Positions 23,830 to 36,396 of a stretch of 64,000 nt of DNA are shown in pieces. Position numbers and translations under genes: made by a program. Below the pieces are notes generated by a model. The model saw only the letters and a list, made by a program, of their open reading frames with translations, searched no databases and was not told where the DNA came from. The DNA comes from Stichopus chloronotus. Its lineage: Eukaryota; Echinodermata; Holothuroidea; Aspidochirotida; Stichopodidae. The stretch's first letter is position 1; every line of letters begins with the position of its first letter. The stretch is taken from positions 27,872,962-27,936,961 of the forward strand of contig CM037829.1 in NCBI GenBank assembly GCA_021234535.1. Direction: 5' to 3'.

Positions 23830-25300
23830 ATTTGAAAGGGACGAATTTAAAAAAAAATGCTTATAAGGATCACTGGTATGAACAGAACTAAAATAAAAAT
23901 AAATAAATTCATTGAATATAAAAGTCTTGTCCGAAGAATGCTAATAGTGAACGAAGGTGATAATGATGATTATGACAAGGATTCTTACTACGGGGTGTTA
24001 CCATTCTTATTTTGTTTTACTTTTATATGCAATTTCTTCGCCTTTAAATGTCCTCCCCCCAGAAAAAAAAAAATAGAAGACCTTGCGGCAACTTTGACAG
24101 AAAAACCTCAGTCTCCCGTGGTTGAACTAACAATTTACGCGACAGGGTATATTTCTCACGCACCACACAGTCTTTGTTCTTCGTTTACATAAGGAATTTA
24201 GGGCAAAAAAAAAAAAAAAAGACTTCTGTCCAATTCTACTAAAGAGCTATATTTAGGTTACAGCAACTTCCTTTTTAACTTCCTTTTCTCGTCTTTCGTT
24301 CTTTTTTCACAAGACGAGAATAGATATTTTCAGTTTATCGATTTGGCCATTTGCCATTGGAAGTCAATTCTCCTTTTAGCGTCCGACTCGAGAGCAGCCT
24401 ATTAAATACCTTTAAGAGACCGAAGCCCATACCAAATGTCTCATCAGCCCCCCCCCCCCCCCCATTAAAAAGTGAAAATAAAATAAAACATCATGCAGTG
24501 ATACTTCCAATTATTTCTCGTTCAAGTACTTATAATAATACCAAGCTTTGCGATTGGAAGTGGTGATACGTAAATAAACCTACGGTAGCAGGCCTAAATT
24601 CACGACGCTTTTCTAGCTCAATTTCACTGCGTGCTTTTGTACGGACATCATTTGGCCGAACAATTTTTTAGCCAAGTTTGAGCAGAAGCAAAGACAACTC
24701 CCTGGTTTGATGTTGTTGCTGTTGTTTTGTCCCATATGTGTGGGATGCATAGTTTAAGGGGTGCCCTCGAATCACAAGATGCATGCCACTGTCTTTCGCT
24801 TTGTTGTTAGCCTATATAGGCCCTTTTGGCGTTCCACGCGTTTAAGTACAGACATACCAAATGACAAGCGTAGTTTAACCCGCCAACCTTTCAACACACT
24901 TGAAAAGATAAAAAGTAAGAAAGAAATGGTTGAACGCAGTATCACATTACTCGAGTGAATCGTTTAAAAAAGAAAAAACAAAAGTATAGCGATAAAATAT
25001 CGGTCAGAGTGAGTTATCGAAAGCTTTACTAGGGACAAGGTTGAAAAGAACCTCGTTAATCTCACACGACTGCACATGTACACAGATCACAAGTTTAAGA
25101 ACGTGTCTTTCGATAACTTTGCAATCACAAATTTGTCCCTTTTTTGATCCACAGACGGAGAGACAGTTTAAATAATTACATACAGTTTGGGGGATTTTTT
25201 TTTTTTTTTTTTGCTGCCTATTTCTTTTTTTTTTTTTGCACGCCCTTCAAATGAAGTATGTGAAATGATGAATGCATTTGAAGCTGCATTTGTGACACTT
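23830..25300. other. non-coding spacer
   Basis: Contains poly-A near 24205-24222 and a C run at about 24448-24464. Open frames here are low-complexity. Confidence 0.35.
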
Positions 25301-25304
25301 GAGA

Positions 25305-25560
25305 TTAAAGGCTGTAATGCATCACCCCAGACAGTTTCAATTCTCCCAACCACCTACCTCTAGTCCCTCCCTCAGCCTGTCTTACATTCCTCCACATGTG
25401 TAATCAAAACAATGGATCCCTGTGTACGCTGTGTAATACGAGCTGCTCTGCATCTTTCGAATTTGCTGGCAATCTAAGAGTACTGTAACTTAGAACCAGT
25501 TGAGAATTTTCCTTTCAGGGAGGTAAAAATATAGCTTAGGTGATGCAATACAGCCTTTAA
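25305..25560 (+). mobile_element. TTAA-flanked MITE, copy 2
   Basis: The element spans 25309-25556 (248 bp) with TTAA at 25305-25308 and 25557-25560. It differs from the 583-831 copy at only about six positions by eye, including one deleted G near the right end, so the two copies are about 97-98% identical. The same terminal inverted repeats are present. Confidence 0.9.
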
Positions 25561-27110
25561 GTCCATACGTAGTTTTGTCACCAGAAGTGTAGTTGGCTTT
25601 ACTTGAAAAAAAGTAGGTAAAAAAGGAGGTCGACGATCCTGCTTCTCATCTATGAAGAAAAACAAAGGGAGACCTTTTTTGTTCATAAAAAAGGATCTCA
25701 ACTGTTCGAGAAACATCATGAAAAACCTAAGAATCTTCGGACTCTTTCCCCGGAGGAGAACTGAGGAAATGGTGCAAGTTAGAGACTTCGAAAGTAGTAG
25801 CTAAAATCATGCTGAATCGAGGCCGCTAAATTGTGGTTTTCCATATCACACTCAGACAATAGATAAGTGTGGTATATTTTGACACCAATTTCATAGTCTC
25901 AGATCATTTTATCTATCAGTTAGCAACCGGCAACAGAGCAAGGCAATTAGACGTGTCAAATACTTAAGTTTTCTAGAGCTGTATTTCACATTAGGGTATT
26001 TCACATCTTTGTTGTCATACCCAAAGGTAAAAATATGCAATTGAGAAAGAAAGATAAAAAAGAAAGAAAGAAAAAAGAAAGAGAAAAAGGTTAACTCACT
26101 ACTTCAACACGACTCGAGATCAGTACATCATAGATGAAAAAATTGCATGCAAACTTTCATCTCATTTTACGTTTGTTTTTTTTTTCCAGATCTACTGAAT
26201 GATGGTTTCTGCTGCCTCGGCTGATGTATACAGAAGCGTAGGTAGTTTAGGCAAGTTTGGCAGACACAAAACTATAATGTATATGTCGAGTTACATAATC
26301 ATGGGCTATTCGCATCCTTTGCAAGTCCGTCCACAATAGCGAGACTGCATGTAAAGTTTCAGTTCCATAAATCCAGCATTCATAAAATTTCCCTCTCAGC
26401 TTTTCATCTTCGGGGAAAATGCAATTTACGCAATAGGCTTTTTCGACGAAACAAAAAATTAGTTACGTTGCTTTAAACCTAAAAATTCAAATGAATGTTT
26501 TGTTGTTGACTTATGACATAAAATGGCACCTGTTTAAATATTGCAAAATGACGTTGATAAAGCATTTTTCTGGTATTTCTCAAACCGAGCTCCCTTTCAG
26601 AGGGTTGAAATGAATCTTAGATGAGATTTTGGCGGGAAAATTTGACTGGAAATAGTTACGCAACACAATTTAAGGGAATGTGACGACATCGTCTGCTGAG
26701 TACCCTAAGTTGTCGATATGGCAATGTATGATTCCCCCCCCCCCCCCTTTCGTAATTCGAACGCCGTTTTGCACCGATTCACGATTTTCTCAAAAGTGCT
26801 ATCCGAGAAAAATCCCTATGATTTAGTTTATGAGAATTGTGACAAAACTTTTTGCTTCTTCTAAATAAACTCCTGGTTTCCACTGGCAAACACCAGATTA
26901 GTCTAGGCCTACTAGCACTGTAGGCTTATGGGCTGCTTAGAATTGAGAATTCTTTGGAAAAACAGCTGCAAAATTCATGGTTTCTTTTACTTTTTTTCGT
27001 TTAATCTGTCTTGAATGGTGTTAGAGACTATATTTTTATTCATTTGGTTTTTGTACTTTTTTTACTAACTTTTAACTTCCTAAAGGAAAACAGGGCGTTC
27101 ACAATGAACC
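25561..27110. other. non-coding spacer
   Basis: An A/G-rich GAAA tract lies at about 26043-26092 and a C run at about 26735-26748. No supported exon. Confidence 0.4.
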
Positions 27111-27113
27111 ACC

Positions 27114-27371
27114 ATGGCATACGAAGAAAGTAGCTTTAATCATTGCTCAAACATTCTGGATTATAAACAAACATTTACAAAAGCTTCTTGTCCTCAAAGC
27201 ACTATGTATGAGTTACAACAGATCATGAGGATTTTTTTAAGTTTGGATGAACAAATTATTCTAAAGCAAATAATCGATTTTTTTGTCTGTGAGAAACTTA
27301 CTTCTTGTAATGAAGGTCAACCTGCTTCTTTATTTTTAATCATCCATCATATCTTCAACTATTGCTTGAAA
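27114..27371 (+). CDS. candidate first coding exon, gene unrecognised
   Basis: The ATG at 27114 sits in a near-ideal context (ACCACCATGG), and the frame encodes 86 codons up to a consensus donor (GAAA then GTAAGA, intron from 27372) that falls exactly between codons. The product begins MAYEESSFNHCSNILDYKQ and is helical-looking, with no signal peptide or known motif. Reading past the donor gives a very T-rich hydrophobic extension to 27584, more like intron than protein. An out-of-frame ATG ten bases upstream opens a very short frame. No downstream exon was found, so this may be chance. Confidence 0.3.
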
Positions 27372-27589
27372 GTAAGATTTTCTTTCTGTAAAACAAACAG
27401 AACGCCATATTTTCCTTTAACATTTTTGCTGTATTTCTTTATTTCTTTTTTACTACTTCTTGTACTCTTTAACCTTTTTACTTATTTTACTGTTATAACT
27501 TGTAATCTATCCCTTTACATCTTCAAGAAAAGTTTGTGTTTCTTTTTACCTTGGAGTTCTTACTTTGCCTCTTGTTTCGTTTGAAAGCC

Positions 27590-28735
27590 TTTTGGGAGAC
27601 AATCGAGTTACGTTTCTGAAATAAAGTTTAAATTGATAAATAGGAAAGAAAAAAAAAAACGTGAACTTGCAGTGGCTCGAGAAAAGTAGCACTTGCCGTT
27701 AGTAAATGAAATGAAAGTAGACTGGTTTGGAAAGGCTACTGATTGCTATCCCCTTAAACTGTTATAAACCTTTGGATCGACCATATACATATAAAAGTTT
27801 GGGCTCTTTTTACGGTCCTTGGGTGTTGTCTTGTCTCACAGCATGGGGTGATTTTGATTTTTTTTTTTAAACAAAGCTAATATCCAGGCTAATCCTATAA
27901 TCTTTGACCCACCGAAGGCAAACTATCGATCTTTGGCCCTTACATAACTGCTAAAAGACAAAAAGGGACCACATTCCATTAGAAGGCAGTAGGATAACTA
28001 TCGACAGATAGCCGTACAGGGATCACACACTTCATGGAAAGGTCACTAAAATGCTATTGAAAGGGAGTCGTTTGTAAGCGACCTGCCGCAGTTCAAAGTC
28101 CTGAATGGAATGTGGAATTTACTATAAAGACCCTTTTGAGGTATTCACAAGGCCGACTCGTTTGAAGACATCTCCTGTACAATAGCAGGCCTATATGCCT
28201 CAACAAATCAGTATTTAGCTCAAACCCAGTCTTTCCGACTGACCCATGGAAAGCCTGGGAAAAATGAGGGGAGGGGGGGGGGTGGGATTTAACCCGGTAT
28301 TTTTGGACCAGAGGAAACTCAGAGAACTTGAAAAGTGGGAATCTAGATATTTTATCTATGTTGACTTGAGACGGAATTGAGAGCCTGGCAACGTTGACAT
28401 TATCACTTTGGCAAATCACCCTGACCACCCTGGAGTGACGAGATCAACAGAAAAATTTCACGATTTTATCCTGCATGGCCTACATTCTTCGGACGATTAC
28501 TTCGAAAATGGGATAATTACTTGTAGGCCTACAAAAGTTCTTGTGGCAGGCGACTCATGTAGCCTACAACTTCACTTTCAGGACCGTTCCATCGTATAAC
28601 CAGAATGCACAAATGCATTGTGGTTTCGATAATGTCAATTATGGGCATTTTTTTTCTCTGAATCTGACATTAGAGCATGATTAGGACGTGGCATGAGCTA
28701 CCTATGCTTCATAGGATATATGAGATCTGTTCAAG
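27590..28735. other. non-coding spacer
   Basis: No supported feature. A minus-strand frame at 28428-28093 crosses a G run and has no splice support. Confidence 0.35.
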
Positions 28736-28744
28736 CTTTCTTTC

Positions 28745-29345
28745 TAGAGATTTCATGTTTCCAAGGTTTTCACAATTTGACCCTTATTGACCTCAACTGA
28801 CCTTTGACCTCCGCTAGAAACAATACGGTCCTTGCACTGAATGAGATACACCCAGATCCTTTTTGCAAGCTTCCTCTCTTGAAATACCACGTTTACAAGA
28901 ATTTCACAATGTGACCCCTGTTGAACCCAAATGATCTTTGAGTTTCTCCAAAGACGATAGGATTCTTATACTCAATGAGAAAAAAATCAATATATTAAGT
29001 ATGAAATCTTTCCAAGCTTTCCTTCTTAAGTTATCGTCTTTACGAAGTTTTCACAATTTGTTGACCTCAAGTGACCTTTGATCTCCACAGCAATCAGTGG
29101 ACTTGTGTTCAATGTGATACCGACACACTAAATACGAGATCTGGCCAAGCTTCCCTTCTTGAAATATGATGTTTTCACAATTTAAGGTTTCACAATTTAA
29201 CTGCTGTTGAACTAAATTACCTTTGACCTCCACTAAAAACAGTAGGTTCTTGCACTCAGTGTGGTGCACCTATGTACTAAATATCCCATCTGCCCAAGCT
29301 TCTCTTCTTGTGTTTATAAAATATTCGTCACAAACCCACGCACAC
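28745..29345 (+). repeat. satellite-like array, about 140-bp period, four units
   Basis: Each unit carries a block of the form TTCTTGAGATA-like, TTTACAAGNTTTTCACAATTTGAC, then TGACCT repeats and CTCCACNAAAAACAATAGG. The TGACCT-rich cores begin near 28770, 28905, 29060 and 29190. The array ends in a CA-rich tail (about 29325-29355). It is the same family and orientation as 48240-49800. Confidence 0.8.
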
Positions 29346-29349
29346 ACTC

Positions 29350-29785
29350 ATACATAAACCGCCTCAAGATTACAAATATTAGTTTTATCATCAAAATCAA
29401 AACGAAACAACTGCGTGAGCCTGAACAACTGGAAGGGCTGAGGAAACCAACAATAGGATAATCAAAATGACATTTCTGTTTAATAACTATTATTTTAGAT
29501 ATTATTATTTTTTCTCATTTAAGTTGACTTCATGTTAATCCGGTGGAAATTTCACTCTTTGTAGTATTAGAGTTCTGTAAGTTTCGTAACATAGATGTTT
29601 CAGAACATTTTCTAGTCAGCAGAAAACAGAAATCAGAAGCATGCCAAGTCTTCCATGAAATTCAATGTCACTATATTGCAAAGAAAATGGAAAGGAACAG
29701 GCTAATGAGAAAACTTTAAGAACTAAATTTTTGAAGTCTTGCTTTCAACTTTTTTTTTTGATGTCACTCAACGACTATCGTACAA
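29350..29785. other. non-coding spacer
   Basis: AT-rich sequence without a recognisable feature. Confidence 0.35.
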
Positions 29786-29788
29786 GTC

Positions 29789-30088
29789 GACACCAAAAAA
29801 GAAAAAAAAAATACTTATGTGCACGAAAATGAATCGGTGAACGACCAAACGGAAGCCGAACCTTGGAGTAACAAGGTTACATGCCAAACTGCCCCTCTCT
29901 CTTCTGAGCCTGCCCTTTTAGGAGAAGACTATGAAGGCCTACAGCAAAAAGGATGCACACTGGTAACTTCTTCAACAGAACAGAAGGTTTCAGCGAGACT
30001 CCCTGCAGGGGTATTTATAACAGCTCTAGGCAAAAGTATTTTTCACAACATTCCTTCAGCTTCACGGTTTCTTTCTTTGACTAAATGA
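29789..30088 (+). CDS. weak candidate terminal exon
   Basis: An open frame of about 100 codons ends at a TGA (30086-30088) and includes NESVNDQTEAEPWSNKVTCQ and LLGEDYEGLQQKGCTLV. There is no in-frame ATG. The only possible acceptor (ACAAG before 29789) has a poor pyrimidine tract. Codon makeup is somewhat protein-like, but a chance frame cannot be excluded and no family is recognised. Confidence 0.22.
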   Translation, partial: DTKKEKKNTYVHENESVNDQTEAEPWSNKVTCQTAPLSSEPALLGEDYEGLQQKGCTLVTSSTEQKVSARLPAGVFITALGKSIFHNIPSASRFLSLTK

Positions 30089-30094
30089 TTTTGA

Positions 30095-33000
30095 ACGAAC
30101 CGAAAAGATTTTGCTAAGGAGCTTTTTTTTTTAAGTGGTCTAGTAAAGATAACCTTCTGTTACACGAAAGGACCATATAGAGTTTTTGGCTCACCTACTT
30201 TTTTCAATACTTGAAGGACGTATTGTCCTTTAATAGATCCCAGTTTTAATGAATGGCTGTAATCTCCACATCCACGTGATTGAAATTCCAAAAGCGTGTG
30301 AGTGAACTTTTTTCCCTCCTCTTTTGATCTTTGTTTACCTCTGTTTCCCCAGCAGACAACTCGGAAGGGACCATTGTAGGATTAGATAGCGGACTTGTGG
30401 TCAATGCAGGACTATTCAATCACTGAGACAAAGAAAAGAAGGGGAAAAGTCGATGGAGAATTTCCTGTGGAGAACAATTGCCGTAAGGGTGGTCGTCTGG
30501 TAACCATAATAAGTCTGTAGACATGCAAAAGTCAGTCACTCCAAAAAGAAATGGCTTTGGATCACTCTTAGACCGAAACCACTTCAAACGTCAATCGGTG
30601 TGTTTTGTCTGAGGCAAGCATGTATCTTACGATATGTGTTCGTGCATCCAGTGTGAGAGGGGCTATGCAGTGTTCTCACTCAATACACATTTAGCTATAC
30701 CATACATACGCACGTGGTGCATTGTCAGAGTAGTTTTTTCATGCTTGATGCGGTAAAACTAACGTAAACAGTGACTGAAAGTGTGTCAAGCCTCCCGGTG
30801 CGGTTTGAACGTAATTACATTAATGATGTTTGATGAAGGTCAAAAGCAGAGACGAAAACATTGTGACGTCACCTTGACATCGTTACACTTGTTGCCATCA
30901 TGGGACTGGTAAATGAACTGCACTCATTTCAAAGGCTGGATCGTTACTTCAGAAGTAGAAATTTGTAGTATTTACTACAGGTAACCGAGGTTGAAGTTAC
31001 AAGTTATCAACAAAACAGTCACAGCAACAACAACAACAACAACACAAAAAGTCATGTAATTAGAAATACAACAATTCCATGTTTCTCATTTTTATGCCAA
31101 ATGAGATATATTGTAGAGGGATTACTAGAAATTTACTGCGGTTGAACTATTTGCTTGGGTTGCAATTTATTATTACACAGGGTTTTTTTTTATGTAATTC
31201 TCATGTGTGGTGATCAGACGATTTTTCTTTCTTTTTGGCGGGAGTGTCATTTTGTTTTGTTTTGATTCGCTTACATCTATGAGTTTGGCAGACGATTTCT
31301 CTCTCGTACCACTGCCGAAGCTTACCGTGGCTGTGAACGAACATTTCCAAATTTCGACAGACTTGCTCTGTCGGTTTCGATAGTTCGAATTTTTCATATC
31401 AATGGAAAAGAGATTGTATACCTGGTAATTTGTTCTCATTTTGTTCTCATAAGTTTCTCTATACCTATTCGTTAGTAGAATCACCGATTTTCTTCCGAGA
31501 AACAGAAGAAAATTCCGTTTTGAACTATTTTTGGGTGTAATAGACGAAACTCGGGAATCTGGCAGGATGTGTATATGGCATACACCAGAGTTGTTTCCTT
31601 GTTTTTTTGTATTTTACCGGGTAGTAATTTTGAACCGGGTAGTATGTTGGATCGGGGTCACCTTAAAAGTGTCGCATCAACGTGGGGTGCTTGTTCGCAG
31701 GCTTGGGATGAAAACAGGGGGAAGTGGGCGTGGGTGGGGCGGGGGGGGGTGTTTGGGAAATAGTCCTCAGCCCCTTATTTCAGAGCCCTTCATTCAGAAA
31801 GTTCAGGTCTAACATGACACAAATTTACGTTTAGGAGGCACACTTATCGACTCTTAAATAAGATCACAATAAGTTGCACCGACTTGCTGTTGACTACGGT
31901 ACCTCAGATGATGAAATCTTGAATAGCAGTGAATAATATTGACATATTGACGTATGGCAGTACCGAGTACTGACCATACCACAGGGGAGGGTTGGGGGTG
32001 GTGGCAAATCTGTATTTGCTCATAGCCTTAGGTCCCACATGGTGTACAGTAGGCTACCAAATTACATAGGAGCCTTACAGAGCTTTATTTAATCAAAACA
32101 AACCAGAAAATATACGAAGACCGTAATAAGGTATATGAGGCAATCGCCACACCTTTGGCTACACCGGAAAGCCTCTTACACCGTGTGATAAAACTGGCGC
32201 CAAACAAACTTCCGTTCATTACATAAATATTGTATTTATTGTTGATGGAAGGGAGCTTCTTCTTGTTGATTTTGGATATCCTAATTGAATATGTAAGTAT
32301 TAAATTGTCGCGTGACTGAACAATCGTAGAAGCTATTTCCACTTAATAATTTATCTTACCACTATCTCCTTGTGTGTATATTGTGTCTACAGTATAATTT
32401 ACGGTGAGTGTTAAACATTAGCCAGAGTTATTGGGAGGAGACGATATACCAGTTTGCATGGTATGGAATTGCAAACAAAAAACGACCCCAAATCCCCCAA
32501 GTTCTTGAAATACAAAGCGGAAACGTTTTCGTACAGAAGTTCATCACTAGACAAGCAACATTGCAGTTACACAGAATATTTCGGTGATAATCTTAAGATG
32601 GAACTTAAGTAAAAGAGTTTTTTCAAGACAGTCACTCCAAATTCTTGTTCTTTAATATCTTGTTCATAATTCAAGATCATTGTTGCTTTGAAGAAAGACT
32701 ATGGTCAAGAAATAGTTCCATTTGAATAAAGGTTACAATAGCCTATGTCATGTAACACTGGCACATCGCAATATTCTTCGAATGTTTCTGTGAAAGGTTG
32801 GAGGACGTGCACAGAGGTACTGCACTTCTGACATGTGAGGCATTCATTTGCCGTCTTCGTGACAATAAACCTCAAAATGTCTGGATGGGGAAGCAAAGAG
32901 CATTGCTATGGATTTATACACTGAGTCATCTGCAACTGGATGTTTTGGAGTTCATGAAACAAACACGTCACGGAAAGAAGAGCGGGCTTCGGTTTTTGGC

Positions 33001-35030
33001 AAGTTTGCTTGTTCTCGTCTTGTATTGAAATTCTGGAGCAAAACTTGCAGTGCAACGTGATGACGATACATATAAGTCACCGTAGTTTACTCAGGGAAAC
33101 GCTGGCAGAGCGCCAGCGGATTTCCCACCAGACAAAAATTATCAATGGCGAGAGGGTAAATAAAGCTTCTGCCGTAAAAGAGGCTTCACGAAACCATGGT
33201 CTAGAGAGGAAGCCGTAACCAGACGGCAATGATGTATGAGTTTTGCACACCGAAAAGAAATGATGTAACATGTTAACTAAGGGAACAGTTTGAACTCCCG
33301 GAAAGGTCAACAGTGCGTTCCTGCCGAAAAGCTGCTCGTCCCAACATTTTGAGAAATCCACACTGTATGGCGGTAACGATTTCAACGACAACAAAGCGCT
33401 TCTAGGCTACCGTACTATGGAAAAGTACAACAAAGTCAATGTTTGCCGCCGACAAATTTCAGAAATGGTCCGAAAATTCAAGCGATGAAGAGAAACAAAC
33501 GAAATTGTCTTAAAACTTCTTTCGCAAAGTGGCTTGAAAGACTGTGTCTCGTCTGTCATATTTTGTGAGGAAAAGTCCGAAAATATTCTGGAATTTTGAG
33601 CAGATAGTAAGAAGACTACAGTTGAATACTAGAAGGTGAGTTTTGGCAAATAACCCAATCACGTGGGATTATTTTGTAAACATTGTAGTAAAAGCGGCGG
33701 CACGCTGGAATTTGTTATGGTCGGCCAACAGAGGAATCATAACAGTTGCCACGTTTGGGGAGTAACGTTTAATCGCAATAAAAACCGATGTGGTTCGGGT
33801 GGTAGACGAAAGGCGTGATAGTCCTTTATAGAGTCTTATCTCTACATACGGCTCTATATTTATGCTTTTCTGAGGAGCTGACTTTGTAAGTGGTACCCCT
33901 ACAGTATGCATTTGGGATGGGTAAAAAGCATATATGTGTGTATGTTTACTTACCCTAGCCCGTACTGCTTTTTACAAATTTGGGAAGTGCACATGATTCG
34001 TATCTTACAAATGTGATTTGAACAAATTTTGCTCCCCTTTCAAGTTGCCCATTTCATTTCTGAAAATTCCGTAAAGTTTGAATCTCCACGACAACTTTTT
34101 TAAAACGAAATGTAACATCTGCGGTACCTCAGTGGAGATTTGAGTAATTTTTACGTCCGTCGTGAAAATGGAACTTTTTTTTACAACTTCAGTTTTTGGC
34201 AAATTGGGAATGATGATTCTTATTTTGTTGTATTGAAGCGCTTGATATTCGAAAATATATACATATTAAAGTAATAACGGAATAAGCAATAGTCTCAACT
34301 TTATTTTAAAGTCATCAACTCTCGCAATTTTCTTCTCATTTCTCTTGAATTTTTCATGATGTTGTAGAATACCAGTACTGCATTATTGCATAAGCAGGGT
34401 GCTATGCCACAAATTAGACAATCCTCCCCCCCCCCCCCCCAAAGAATGATACCACATGATGGAAAAGAGCCAGTCAGGAATTAGCATAGTTGGTACACTA
34501 GTTCAGTTTGCAGTGACTGTATTTCAAAGATTCCGTTCGTAGTGACAGATAATAGAAGGCTTATATATGCAAAACTTTTGAACTTAAAGTAGTAATTTGC
34601 ACCCCCGCCCACCAACCCACACAAATCGATAGATTTTAATGTAAGTATACTTGATCAAGAATCGCCGTTTTTAGTACATTTCTTTTATAGTATAATTTCT
34701 TCTATACATACAGTTCATGGTGAAGTATGACGTTTATTTACTCTCTGTAACGGCTTAGATGCATTGCTGACAATTAGGCTTGTATTATTCTTAGGCTTGT
34801 ATTATTCCTAGACATTTCTCTCATAGCTGTATCAGTGATTTTGTTTTCAAGCTTGGAAATTTGATGATGGTTTTCTGTTGCTCTTGTACAGTACATTTGC
34901 CTATCAGCATTCGAATATCGGGACAGACTTTACAATCTTAAGATACTATACAACAGCAGCTTTTGAATTGAAAGTTTGAAAGGTATTTTGCCCATAGTCC
35001 CTCATTTTTGACGACCAGCGGTACATTCAC
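30095..35030. other. long non-coding region
   Basis: Holds a (CAA)n patch near 31028-31044 and G/C runs at about 31740 and 34426-34440. Frames exist on both strands at 32705-33394 without a consistent splice model. One TGACGTCA is at 30864-30871. No gene can be supported. Confidence 0.35.
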
Positions 35031-35034
35031 TGCA

Positions 35035-35195
35035 TAGCTATTCCTCACATGATATCATACATGTTTATGCCTTCTCGAGTGGAACATACCCTATAACCAT
35101 TATAGTATATCTGGATATCACGTCATGTTCTATCATGCATACAAAATCTTCTCGAGGCACGATTTTAGCAAATTATGTGCATTTTGGGAGGTATA
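35035..35195 (+). repeat. dispersed repeat family R2, copy 2
   Basis: Aligns with 14581-14745 in the same orientation, sharing CCTCACATGATA, GATATCAC, CATGTTCTATCATGCA, TTCTCGAG and GATTTTAGCA blocks. Confidence 0.65.
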
Positions 35196-35199
35196 GTGC

Positions 35200-36010
35200 G
35201 GACACGAACCAAGTACTGAATATGCATGATCGGTAGGTAAGCCCTACCCCGTACTAGTTAGGAATCACAATAACGTGTCATCTAAACTGCTATTTCATTT
35301 TCCGCTTGGTGGGAATCGTAACACTTGTATTAGTGTTGTGGCAGCTGCACAACACATAGCCTATCTATTCATGTTTCTATCAGATATATGTTAGAATTTT
35401 TGTTGCCTATTGGCTAGTTTTGGTTCTTTGAAGTACGGTATGAGAGGACAGTATAGAGTGGTTAAAGGCATTGCAAATAATCTCAACTGACTGTTAGCCC
35501 TGGCTGGATCTTGCTGGAAAATTTTTAGAGGGCGCTATGACTTTAGATGCCTTTAGACTTCACAGAAAACAAAAGTATCGATGTGCTCCTGTGTACCAAC
35601 TAGTAGTCCGCTCCATAGGAGGTCATCATTTTTTATTTTAATTTTAATGAATGAGGGCGTGAAGGAGATTTACAAACCAAAAAAACTTAATAGCCCACGG
35701 GAGTTGAATTTCTTTATATGCACGTATTTTACACCATATTAACAGGCTTACTTCATTTCTTCTTGATTGGAGAGGAGGTAGATTGGTGGCTGGTGGGGAG
35801 GGGGAGGTAATTGAAGATACTGGTGACTCGAGTCATTGTTATTTCTTCAAATGGTAACCTAATCCACGTGTAAGTCTAGTTCAGAAAAGACGTACCCGAG
35901 GATAAGTGCACACACATACATTGACAGCCATTGCAATGAACAATGGTACGGTTAGTACATATAAATACAAATTTGACCTCATTTTTTTACCATTTTCTTT
36001 ATCTATTGTT
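35200..36010. other. upstream flank of the precursor gene
   Basis: Contains a TATAAATA sequence near 35959-35966, but a strong acceptor just downstream (36017) suggests this is intron, with the transcription start further 5'. No upstream exon could be assigned. Confidence 0.3.
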
Positions 36011-36017
36011 TTCACAG

Positions 36018-36396
36018 ATCTTCGTCAATATATACCAAGATCTAAGTTTAGAAAGACAAAAGAAAGGAACTGAAGTGAAATACATTTAAATCCCCGTAAA
36101 TACATTATTAGAAAGGAAAACGTCATCTGAAAATATCGAAAATGTCTCCCAGAATCACGCTACCACGGGTTCTGATCTTGTCGTTGGCGGTTCTCACGGT
36201 CTTGATCACGTGGGTACCATCTCACTCAGAGGCAGGGGTAGTCCAGAAAGTCGAGATGGGGGATGCGGAGGATGAGGGAGATATCCCAGATGATGGTGTC
36301 CTGGATACGTTGTTACTCAAAGGAAGCATCGAAGGCGACCATGAGAAGAGGAACTTTATACTCAAGGAAATCAACGACACCGTATCGTCGATTGAG
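36018..36396 (+). CDS. secreted cysteine-rich precursor: leader exon (5' UTR + signal peptide + propeptide)
   Basis: A strong acceptor (pyrimidine-rich stretch ending TTTTCACAG at 36017) opens an exon whose coding part starts at the ATG at 36142 (A at -3) and runs 85 codons to a donor (GAG then GTGAGG, intron from 36397) exactly between codons. Residues 1-31 form a classical signal peptide: basic start MSPRITLPR, a hydrophobic core VLILSLAVLTVLITWV, and a probable cleavage after SHSEA. Residues 32-85 are an acidic propeptide with MGDAEDEGDIPDDG, a helical stretch ending EINDTVSSIE and one N-glycosylation sequon (NDT). The phase fits both downstream exons, at 42879 and 43324, giving precursors of 164 or 155 residues. 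The product should enter the secretory pathway. The family is not recognised. The acceptor upstream of the ATG implies at least one further non-coding 5' exon. Confidence 0.75.

Noticed and set aside
32705..33394. Several medium frames on both strands
   Set aside because: Mutually overlapping, no consistent splice model; a possible 61-base exon at 33093-33153 is too short to judge.
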